NCBI GenBank assembly: GCA_959023295.1
Contig: CAUFBM010000001.1
Location: forward strand, 124,001 to 188,000
DNA length: 64,000 nt
Reading direction: 5' to 3'
DNA from: an uncultured Collinsella sp.
GTDB taxonomy: Bacteria > Actinomycetota > Coriobacteriia > Coriobacteriales > Coriobacteriaceae
Below, piece by piece: positions 51,935-58,454 of the stretch. Under the pieces are notes generated by a model that saw only the letters and a program-made list of their open reading frames with translations, was not told the DNA's origin and did no database searches. The translations under genes were made by a program, and so were the position numbers. Position 1 is the first letter of the stretch, and the number at the start of each line of letters is the position of its first letter.

Positions 51935-52855
51935 ATGGCAGAGAACAAGATTCAGCTCACCAAGGCTGACCGTAAGAAGGTTTGCTTCCGTCATCAGTTC
52001 CTTCAGGGCTCGTGGAACTACGAGCGTATGCAGAACGGCGGCTGGTGCTTCGCAATGATCCCTGCGATCAAGAAGCTCTACACCAGCAAGGATGACCAGA
52101 TTGCCGCTCTTAAGCGCCACCTGGAGTTCTATAACACCCACCCCTATGTTTCCGCCCCCGTCATTGGCGTTACCCTCGCCCTCGAGGAGGAGCGCGCCAA
52201 CGGTGCTCCGATTGACGACGTCGCCATTCAGGGCGTCAAGGTCGGTATGATGGGCCCGCTCGCCGGCGTCGGCGACCCCGCCTTCTGGTTCACCCTTCGC
52301 CCGATTCTGGGTGCACTGGGCGCTTCCCTGGCCCTGTCCGGCAGCATCGCCGGTCCGCTGCTGTTCTTCTTCGCGTGGAACATCATCCGTTACGCCTTCC
52401 TGTGGTACACGCAGGAGTTTGGCTACAAGGTCGGCTCCTCCATCGCCAAGGACCTCTCCGGCGGTCTGATGGGCAAGGTCACCGAGGGTGCTTCCATCCT
52501 GGGTATGTTCATCATCGGCGCCCTGGTCGAGCGCTGGGTGTCCATCTCCTTCACCCCGGTCGTCTCCAAGGTCACGCAGTCCGCTGGCGCCTATATCGAC
52601 TGGGCCAACCTGCCCGCCGGTTCTGAGGGCATCAAGCAGGCATTGACGATGTACAGCTCTGTCGGTGCCAACGCACTCGACCCGGTGAAGGTCACCACGC
52701 TTCAGGCCAACCTCGATCAGCTCATCCCCGGCCTTGCCGCCGTGTGCCTGACCCTTCTGGTCTGCAAGCTCCTCAAGAAGAAGGTCAGCCCGATCGTCAT
52801 CATCCTGGCTCTCTTCGCCGTCGGCATCATCGGTCGCGTCTGCGGCTTCATGTAA
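51935..52855 (+). CDS. PTS mannose-family IID component
   Basis: A 306-aa membrane subunit. The N-terminal cytoplasmic part has FRHQFLQGSWNYERMQNGGW and FYNTHPYVSAPVIGVTLALE, followed by MMGPLAGVGDPAFWFTLRPI and LGALGASLALSG, diagnostic for ManZ-type IID. The C-terminus has further hydrophobic helices. The ATG at 51935 follows AGGAGGGGAG, 16 bases after the IIC stop. Confidence 0.93.
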   Translation: MAENKIQLTKADRKKVCFRHQFLQGSWNYERMQNGGWCFAMIPAIKKLYTSKDDQIAALKRHLEFYNTHPYVSAPVIGVTLALEEERANGAPIDDVAIQGVKVGMMGPLAGVGDPAFWFTLRPILGALGASLALSGSIAGPLLFFFAWNIIRYAFLWYTQEFGYKVGSSIAKDLSGGLMGKVTEGASILGMFIIGALVERWVSISFTPVVSKVTQSAGAYIDWANLPAGSEGIKQALTMYSSVGANALDPVKVTTLQANLDQLIPGLAAVCLTLLVCKLLKKKVSPIVIILALFAVGIIGRVCGFM

Positions 52856-52911
52856 GCACGCTTCGGCTTAAGACCGAGAGTTGCTAGGCAAGGGCTTTTG
52901 AGCCATTGAAA

Positions 52912-52956
52912 CGGACCGCACCCGGTGGGTACACTGGATGCGGTCCGATTGTTTTA
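52912..52956 (+). terminator. Terminator/attenuator between IID and manO
   Basis: CGGACCGCA (52912-52920) pairs with TGCGGTCCG (52939-52947), then ATTGTTTTATTT. It probably ends most PTS transcripts, leaving low readthrough into manO. Confidence 0.75.
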
Positions 52957-52975
52957 TTTGGAGGGCGAGGCGCGT

Positions 52976-53374
52976 ATGGCGCAATCTCAGAACAGCACGG
53001 TCGATCTGGCAACGCCGGCAACCTGCCTGATGGGGCTTACCAGTCACGGTAACGTGATGGTGGGCAATAAGGCGTTTGAGTACTATAACGAGCGTAATCC
53101 CGAGGATTATATCCAAATCCCGTGGGACGAGGTCGACTATATTGCCGCCGAGGTTTTGCGCGGCACCAAGAAGATTACGCGTTTTGCTATCTTCACCAAG
53201 GACAACGGCCACTTTACGTTTTCGACGCGCGACGATAAAGAGACGCTTCGCGCGGTCCGTAAGTACGTCGACGAGGATAAGCTCGTGCGTTCGCCCGACT
53301 TTATCGATGTGACGGCCAAGGGCGCCAAGAGCATCCCCTCCGTTATCAAAAACCTTTTCCACAAAGGTAACTAG
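52976..53374 (+). CDS. manO: DUF956 family protein (ManO), mannose-PTS associated
   Basis: A 132-aa cytoplasmic protein of the DUF956 family, found almost only after mannose-type PTS operons. It has a PH/GRAM-like pattern: TCLMGLTSHGNVMVGNKAFE, YYNERNPEDYIQIPWDEVDY, KITRFAIFTKDNGHFTFSTR. Its proposed role is regulation of the PTS. The ATG at 52976 follows GGAGGGCGAGG; an upstream ATG at 52925 falls inside the terminator and is not used. Confidence 0.88.
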   Translation: MAQSQNSTVDLATPATCLMGLTSHGNVMVGNKAFEYYNERNPEDYIQIPWDEVDYIAAEVLRGTKKITRFAIFTKDNGHFTFSTRDDKETLRAVRKYVDEDKLVRSPDFIDVTAKGAKSIPSVIKNLFHKGN

Positions 53375-53383
53375 CTCCTCATA

Positions 53384-53450
53384 AGTTGCGGTGAAATAGT
53401 TCCTAAATACGGCTTTAGATGCTTCAGACAGGAACTATTCCACCGCAACT
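53384..53450. repeat. GTTGCGGTGAAATAGTTCC hairpin repeat, after manO
   Basis: AGTTGCGGTGAAATAGTTCC (53384-53403) pairs with its near-exact inverse at 53431-53450. It is located 10 bp after the manO stop and 60 bp before the tRNA gene. Confidence 0.75.
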
Positions 53451-53509
53451 TCGAAGTCTAGTCATGCGACGTATTGCGATGCAGTAAATCTGCTACACTA
53501 GTACGACAT

Positions 53510-53585
53510 GCCTCCGTAGCTCAGGGGATAGAGCACCGCTCTCCTAAAGCGGGTGTCGTGCGTTCGAATCGCACCGGGGGCACCA
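53510..53585 (+). tRNA. tRNA-Arg (anticodon CCT)
   Basis: A complete cloverleaf: acceptor GCCTCCG (53510-53516) with CGGGGGC (53575-53581), D arm with GCTCAGGGGATAGAGC, anticodon stem CCGCT/AGCGG around CTCCTAA (anticodon CCT), T arm GTGCG-TTCGAAT-CGCAC, discriminator A and encoded CCA (53583-53585). CCT decodes the AGG arginine codon. Its 3' end is the apparent insertion site of the mobile element that follows. Confidence 0.97.
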
Positions 53586-53594
53586 GAAGAAATT

Positions 53595-53632
53595 GCAGGT
53601 CAGACGGTATAAATCGTCTGACCTGCTTCTGT
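53595..53632 (+). terminator. Terminator after tRNA-Arg
   Basis: GCAGGTCAGACG (53595-53606) pairs perfectly with CGTCTGACCTGC (53615-53626), followed by TTCTGT. It lies within the first bases of the element, so termination of the tRNA is supplied by the inserted DNA. Confidence 0.7.
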
Positions 53633-53828
53633 ATAGATAGGGCTAAATAGACGATAGAGGGGTGAAAAAGGGGTGAAAGAAAGTTCTATGATGAAAACAG
53701 CTCGCCTACATATTTCACTCCGATATTTCACCCAAATATCCGGTTTTCAACCCTTTCCACAGTCTGCGGGCTTATAAGAAGCCCTCCGCCTATGGAAAGC
53801 GTTGAAAACCTAGGGTGACGTTGCTGTG

Positions 53829-53916
53829 AGAAGGGCGAGTTTCCAACAGCCCCCGGTGTCTCCGGGTTACGCTTGGGACCCTCCGACACCGAGGACCGTT
53901 GAAAACTCGCCCTTCT
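53829..53916. repeat. Long stem-loop at the 3' end of the specificity gene
   Basis: AGAAGGGCGAGTTTCCAAC (53829-53847) pairs with 53898-53916 with one wobble, enclosing an inner CGGTGTC/GACACCG stem (53854-53860 and 53885-53891). It lies directly after the hsdS stop (53918). It could terminate the minus-strand RM transcript or be an element-end structure. The remainder of 53633-53828 is AT-rich with TTTCACC/GGTGAAA motifs and no gene. Confidence 0.55.
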
Positions 53917-53917
53917 G

Positions 53918-54460
53918 CTAGGCAGGCATTTTTTCTAAGTAGGCCAGTTGCTTCAGAAGCAGCTGGAGAGTAATTGACATTCCAAATAATTCCATGAAAG
54001 TGAAGTCTGGCTCGCCACCGTTTACAGAGGGAAGCATAATTGTCTGGCGTGCCATCCTTGTAGCATTGAACTTGTACAGATAGCCAAACTTGCTCTTTTG
54101 CTGCTGGATGGCGACTTTTAGGAAGAGGTAGATAAACTCGTTGCCCTTGTTGTTTTTGACGTGAAAGCGTTTAACGTCATCGGAGAAAATGCACTCATAG
54201 GGGTGGTAGAACCCAAGGCAGACTCCATTACCGTTATAGTTCACGCCAAGGACATTGTTGTCGAGCGACGAATTCTTATCAGCCGTAAAACCGGCAATCC
54301 CGTTGCTATTGTCGAGCGCCCCAATAAACGGTCGTCTTCCATACTTTCGGTTACGAGATTCCAAGCGCCTCCCGGAACGAATGTCGAATATTTGGCTGAT
54401 TGAGTACGATTTCCAATCTCTTTCGTGCAGTGAGGAGTGGTCGAACTCGGGGTTATTTAC
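53918..54460 (-). CDS. Specificity subunit, second target-recognition domain (out of frame with the first)
   Basis: The frame from the GA tract to 53918 encodes about 180 residues of a second HsdS-type target-recognition domain: VNNPEFDHSSLHERDWKSYS, ISQIFDIRSGRRLESRN, RPFIGALDNSNGIAGF, then FIYLFLKVAIQQQKSKFGY and a C-terminal helix TLQLLLKQLAYLEKMPA. It parallels the first domain (DWSPFKISDLFQPARGTEKN). A formal ATG at 54565 opens this frame, but the residues before 54460 are an out-of-frame reading of the first domain. As sequenced, the half is probably untranslated or poorly translated unless the repeat tract slips. Confidence 0.8.
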   Translation of the reverse strand, partial: VNNPEFDHSSLHERDWKSYSISQIFDIRSGRRLESRNRKYGRRPFIGALDNSNGIAGFTADKNSSLDNNVLGVNYNGNGVCLGFYHPYECIFSDDVKRFHVKNNKGNEFIYLFLKVAIQQQKSKFGYLYKFNATRMARQTIMLPSVNGGEPDFTFMELFGMSITLQLLLKQLAYLEKMPA

Positions 54461-55011
54461 TCTCTCTCTCTCTCGATGGAGGCGATGCGCTTCATCAGGA
54501 ATTCGCGGCAGCGCTGGACTTGAATGGCTTCTCGCTCGCGGATGTAATCCTCCATGAACTGCCAATCGGGATTGCTGGACTCATCGATGGGAAGCATTAC
54601 TCGTAGCAAATTGAGCCGTTTTAGGCTGATCGACCTTCCGTGGCCGAATAGCGTTCGCTGTTTAGAAATAGATGCGGCCACGAATTGCATGGCATATCTT
54701 GAGAGGTTTCCGATTGAGTCTCTTGGCCTTAAGTCCGTTACGTGGGTGTCGAGAGCGAACTCCATTGGTTGGTAGTATGCGAGACCCGCTCCGCCATCAC
54801 CGTCGTTGTTTAGAGTGATGGCGTGGCCACGATGAAGTCTTTCGTTTGGGATAGAGACAAAAGCCTTTACGCCATTGTCGCAGTTGCGAGCGGAAATAAG
54901 TGGAACGTCTCCGACCTGAAGAGAGGTCATGTTTTTTTCGGTGCCGCGAGCCGGTTGAAATAAATCCGAGATTTTAAAGGGTGACCAATCCCTGTTATTC
55001 AAATCGAGCAT
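54457..55011 (-). CDS. Specificity subunit, first target-recognition domain (truncated at GA tract)
   Basis: A 184-aa half-specificity protein: MLDLNNRDWSPFKISDLFQP, VGDVPLISARNCDNGVKAFV, SKQRTLFGHGRSISLKRLNL, a helix REREAIQVQRCREFLMKRIA, then SIERERE and stop. The reading frame ends within three bases of a (GA)7 tract (54460-54474). A single target-recognition domain plus a helix can dimerise to act as a symmetric specificity subunit. The ATG at 55011 follows GAGGAGGG and overlaps the end of the nuclease-methylase gene by 17 bases, so the two are coupled. Confidence 0.85.
   Translation of the reverse strand: MLDLNNRDWSPFKISDLFQPARGTEKNMTSLQVGDVPLISARNCDNGVKAFVSIPNERLHRGHAITLNNDGDGGAGLAYYQPMEFALDTHVTDLRPRDSIGNLSRYAMQFVAASISKQRTLFGHGRSISLKRLNLLRVMLPIDESSNPDWQFMEDYIREREAIQVQRCREFLMKRIASIERERE
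54460..54474. repeat. (CT)7C dinucleotide tract inside the specificity gene
   Basis: The plus strand reads CTCTCTCTCTCTCTC; the coding strand is G(AG)7 directly followed by TAA. Losing one GA unit, or gaining two, changes the frame from SIERERE-stop to continue into VNNPEFDHSS of the second recognition domain. Such tracts mutate by slipped-strand mispairing. Confidence 0.9.
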
Positions 55012-56920
55012 CGGGGCCCTCCTCGAAGAGATAGCTACGACCATGAGAAACCATGTCTAGCTGGAATGTTAGATAATCGGCTATTGCCTTCTCGAAATCC
55101 TCTTCGGTAGGTATCTCGTCGTTGAAGTAATAGAAGCTGTGCAGCCACTCGTCATCTGGCTTGACGGTCGAGCTGACGCAGAATTTCGATGGGGCGTCTT
55201 CGCGGCCGTTCCAAACGTCAAGAAGATGCTGCTTTCTGTCCTTTGCAGAGTCGCCTTCGACCAGGCCGACGTGCGCCCTTACCTCATAACCATCATCCCT
55301 AAAGTCGATGAAACGGCATTCCTTTTCAGGGTCATGTGGTTCGCCGGCGGTGAACACGGCTATGACGGGATTCGTTCCGACCCCATAGAATGTATCGGTG
55401 TTGCACGTAATAACGCCTTCGAGGGTGTGATGCTTGAGGATGGAGACCTTGAACTCCTTCTCGGCTTTGCTTTTTCCGGTCATGGATGATTGCGGAACGA
55501 TGACCGCCGCTCTCGCACCTATTGTGAGAGAGTCGAGAAGACGTTCCACAAAAGATAGCTCGTATTGGCTTGGATCCGCTTTGGTTCCTTGGCTGTATGG
55601 AGGATTCATCAGCCCGACCGTTGCCCCTTTGAGCTGTATCTGGGCCGGGTTTTGCTTGAGGAAATCGCAGCATTCGAGGTTACTGTTTCCGTCTCGCCTA
55701 AGAATCATGTTTGCAGCCGCGACTGCAAACATGTTGCTTTGGAGCTCGATGCCGTGAAGGCGCTTTTTCTTAATGTCTTTGCGTTGCTGCTCGCTGGTTG
55801 CAGAAGAAAGCATGCGATGCATGGCGGCGATGAGAAATCCCGCCGTTCCGCATGTTGGGTCAAGCACCGTATCTGTAGGCTTAACATCTACGAGCTCACA
55901 CATAAGGTCGCAGATGTGCTTTGGTGTGAGTACGATGCCGAGCGTTTGGCCGTCCCCGCCGGAATAGCTCATAAACTCGCCGTAAAAGCGACCTATGAAG
56001 TCTTCAGAAGTCTGCTGGTACTTGATGCTTTTGAAAACGTGTTCGTTAAGGAAGTTCGTGTAGTAGTGCAACGGGGTCATCCCTAGGGTGTCATTGACCT
56101 CGTTTAAGCGAAAGCTTGTTTGAACAATGCCGAACTCAGCAAGAAGCTTGTTTTTCTTCACATCTGGCCCGACGTTGGAGCGCGTGAGTCTTCCACGAAT
56201 GGCGTTCATCAGCTTATCGCCGTCGCGCATGCCCTCGGTCTGGTCCCCGGTAAGGGAATCGATTGAGAATCCGCCGTATTCGATTTCATCCAAAGCTAGA
56301 AGAATCCCCGCTACCACAAGAGCCTTGTCTTGGTCCTTGATGGAGCCGTAGGTGCGGAGATATTCGTGAAGCTCTGCCGCATCTTTGAGAATTTGTTCGG
56401 TGGTCTTCTCGACGTCGGTTGGTTCGTCAAGAACATACCGTGTGTAGTATTCAACGATGTTGCTCGGTGAGAGCCAAGTGAACGATTCGAGGTCTGGGAG
56501 CCTCTTGTAGCCTTCTCGGTCATTCACGAACACGGGAGATATGGTGTGATGCTTAGGGTCCCCTGAAACCCCAACGGCGAAGACCTCAGTGAAAGGGCTC
56601 TTCTTTGCGATGTGCGAGGCGTAGTGATAGGCACCGTTGACGGCATAATCGGTAACGGCCTCGGTGCTCATGTCGAGGATGTCAGAATCTGTTAGCTTTT
56701 CATGTCGGCTCTGGCTCGCCTTATCTTCGATGACAAGAACAAAGCGGCCAATTTTCGAAACGTATTCAGGATAGCCAGCGTTTCCCGTTCCGCGCTTGGA
56801 TGCGTCCTTGAGGGCGTTGTCGATTTCTTTGATGTTGCTCCCCTGTGATGTGAACTCAATATCACATTCGGTGAGCCTATCGGCAACCCAAAGGTCGAGT
56901 GCGGCTTCTTTCCTGGCCAT
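54995..56920 (-). CDS. BcgI-like fused restriction nuclease / N6-adenine methylase subunit
   Basis: A 641-aa protein. An N-terminal segment has a PD-(D/E)XK-type nuclease pattern (GYPEY near residues 50-53 and VIEDK at 63-67). The rest is an HsdM-like methylase with a helical domain, SAM motif DPTCGTAGFL (about 353) and catalytic NPPYSQG (about 437). No separate HsdR gene is present. Size and order, nuclease-methylase then specificity subunit, match BcgI type IIB systems (A about 637 aa, B about 341 aa). The ATG at 56920 follows AAAGGA. An ordinary type I HsdM with HsdR elsewhere is the alternative, but the N-terminal nuclease motif argues against it. Confidence 0.82.
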   Translation of the reverse strand: MARKEAALDLWVADRLTECDIEFTSQGSNIKEIDNALKDASKRGTGNAGYPEYVSKIGRFVLVIEDKASQSRHEKLTDSDILDMSTEAVTDYAVNGAYHYASHIAKKSPFTEVFAVGVSGDPKHHTISPVFVNDREGYKRLPDLESFTWLSPSNIVEYYTRYVLDEPTDVEKTTEQILKDAAELHEYLRTYGSIKDQDKALVVAGILLALDEIEYGGFSIDSLTGDQTEGMRDGDKLMNAIRGRLTRSNVGPDVKKNKLLAEFGIVQTSFRLNEVNDTLGMTPLHYYTNFLNEHVFKSIKYQQTSEDFIGRFYGEFMSYSGGDGQTLGIVLTPKHICDLMCELVDVKPTDTVLDPTCGTAGFLIAAMHRMLSSATSEQQRKDIKKKRLHGIELQSNMFAVAAANMILRRDGNSNLECCDFLKQNPAQIQLKGATVGLMNPPYSQGTKADPSQYELSFVERLLDSLTIGARAAVIVPQSSMTGKSKAEKEFKVSILKHHTLEGVITCNTDTFYGVGTNPVIAVFTAGEPHDPEKECRFIDFRDDGYEVRAHVGLVEGDSAKDRKQHLLDVWNGREDAPSKFCVSSTVKPDDEWLHSFYYFNDEIPTEEDFEKAIADYLTFQLDMVSHGRSYLFEEGPDARFE

Positions 56921-57074
56921 ATGAAATCCTTTGATAACGAGCTGGTGCGAATTGAATCGCGACAAAGATATCCAACAGTTTAACCTCCGGCTATAGAGCA
57001 AAGGAAAACTACTTCCAATCGGAATTATCGAACGGTAGCGATTCGAGGTTGTCGCGTAGCGATCGGCCTTGAGG

Positions 57075-57430
57075 CCGATGGGTCCCGCTTATGGGCGGGA
57101 CCCCCGCGACGCGCAGCGTCGCTCTCGCTGCGGCTCCCTGGCAACGCTCCCCAGGGTCGCGTTTCGTCCGCCTCCGCTCACACCGGCCCTACCCGGCGAA
57201 CGGCTGCGCTCGATGGCTTCCAGAAGTCGCCATCGCTCCGCCGTGGTCGCCGGGCGGGGCCTCTCGCGCCGGGTCGCCAAGCGCCGTCGTACGACGCTCC
57301 CCAGGGTCGTGTCTCCTCGGCGTCGGCTCAGCCGGCGCTCACCCGCCCGGGCTCGCGTTGCCCCTGGCAAGTGGCTCGCTCCGTGCGGGCAAGATATGGA
57401 TTCCGTTGCACGGAATCATCTTGCCGCCTG
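57075..57430. other. GC-rich non-coding region, possible oriT
   Basis: About 500 bp between the RM promoter region and the relaxase carry no credible gene. ACGCTCCCCAGGGTCG occurs at about 57145 and 57295. An interrupted inverted repeat CAAGAT-N4-ATTCCGT-TGC-ACGGAAT-N-ATCTTG spans 57390-57423. Repeated motifs plus an inverted repeat beside a relaxase gene are the usual look of a transfer origin. The nick site cannot be placed. Confidence 0.35.
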
Positions 57431-57466
57431 CGGCGGGGGCGAACCGCTCCGAAGTCGCTCTCGCCA

Positions 57467-57499
57467 AAAGGGGCCGGGACGCCTGTTGCGTCCCGGCCC
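57467..57499 (-). terminator. Terminator of the mobilisation operon (minus strand)
   Basis: A perfect 12-bp stem, GGGCCGGGACGC (57471-57482) with 57488-57499, lies 6 bp after the relaxase stop. On the minus strand it is followed by CTTTT. Confidence 0.8.
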
Positions 57500-57505
57500 A
57501 AATGC

Positions 57506-58444
57506 TCAGTCCCCTCGCCCGTTCTGGTTCTCGAGCGCCTTGCGCTCAAGCTCCCAGAACGCCCTCATCGCCGTCGCTATCCCGCGCAGCGTGAAGCGGA
57601 CGACGAGGCCGGTCGAGTGGTCGACCGCGAAGCCGAGCCTGCCGCCGTTGACCTTCCGCACAGCCCCGAGGGCCTTCGAGAAGAATCGGTACTGGAGGCT
57701 CCCGCCCTTCGACCTGGCGAGCTCGATGCCGTCCCGCCTGAGCCGCCGCTCAAGCTCGCCCATCCGGTCGGGGCAGTCGCGCATGCGCCCGACCTCTTCG
57801 ATCCGGCGGGCGACCGCGACGCGGATGCGGGCGTTCTCCGAGCGCTCGGCCTGCCCCTTTCGGGCCATGTCGCGCTCTTCCGTGCCGGGTTGCCTCGCGT
57901 GGACGCGCGAGTTGGCCTTGCCGCGCTCAAGCTGCCTGAGTCCATACCTCTCGTCCAGGGTACGGACGGTCTTCACGCGTGATGCCGCCGCCTTTCGGGC
58001 GGGGCCCTCGTCGAGCCTTCGGCCGGTTTCCAGATCACTGCGGTTGATGCCGAGGTGCACGGCGTAGCGGTCAGTGGCGTCCACGCGGCAGCGCTCGCGG
58101 TGCAGCACCATCACGACCTCCTGGTTGGGGTAGCGCTCGGCCACGTACTCCCTCGCATAGCGCATGCACAGCTCCGGCGTCATCTTCCCGCCGTTGAGGT
58201 CGCACTCGTCTGGGAGGAACCCGAGTATCTGGTGCTGCATGTAGGTACACTTGGCACCGGCCTTGCCGGGCCTGTCGTGACCCATGGCCGCCCTCGTGTC
58301 CGCCATCTCCTGAAACCAGCGGTCATCGTCGATGATGTTCTGCGTGCCGTGGGCGAGCGCCTTGTCGCGGTCCCAGGAGAGGTAATCCCTGAGTCTCGCG
58401 AGGTGCCTCTCGCTGCAGACGCTCGTCTGCTTTATCGCCGTCAT
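57506..58444 (-). CDS. Relaxase / mobilisation nuclease
   Basis: A 312-aa protein. The N-terminal half has a relaxase-like core, with GAKCTYMQHQILGFLPDECD, then ELCMRYAREYVAERYPNQEV and VVMVLHRERCRVDATDRYAV followed by HLGINRSDLETGRR. This resembles the histidine-rich metal site of MobA/VirD2 relaxases but with fewer histidines. The C-terminal half is basic and helical (RQLERGKANSRVHARQPGTE). The role would be to nick oriT and lead the strand to the coupling protein. The ATG follows GGAGGCGACC, 10 bases after the traG-like gene. The family is inferred; the nucleophilic tyrosine is not certain. Confidence 0.7.
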   Translation of the reverse strand: MTAIKQTSVCSERHLARLRDYLSWDRDKALAHGTQNIIDDDRWFQEMADTRAAMGHDRPGKAGAKCTYMQHQILGFLPDECDLNGGKMTPELCMRYAREYVAERYPNQEVVMVLHRERCRVDATDRYAVHLGINRSDLETGRRLDEGPARKAAASRVKTVRTLDERYGLRQLERGKANSRVHARQPGTEERDMARKGQAERSENARIRVAVARRIEEVGRMRDCPDRMGELERRLRRDGIELARSKGGSLQYRFFSKALGAVRKVNGGRLGFAVDHSTGLVVRFTLRGIATAMRAFWELERKALENQNGRGD

Positions 58445-58454
58445 GGTCGCCTCC

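Noticed and set aside
54457..54565. Independent start ATG at 54565 for the second specificity half
   Set aside because: The first about 31 residues from this ATG are an out-of-frame reading of the first domain; there is no ribosome site. The true coding part starts after the GA tract.
57069..58067. Plus-strand 332-aa open frame before and over the relaxase
   Set aside because: Arg/Ser/Pro-rich translation typical of non-coding GC-rich DNA; no ribosome site; overlaps relaxase coding sequence.
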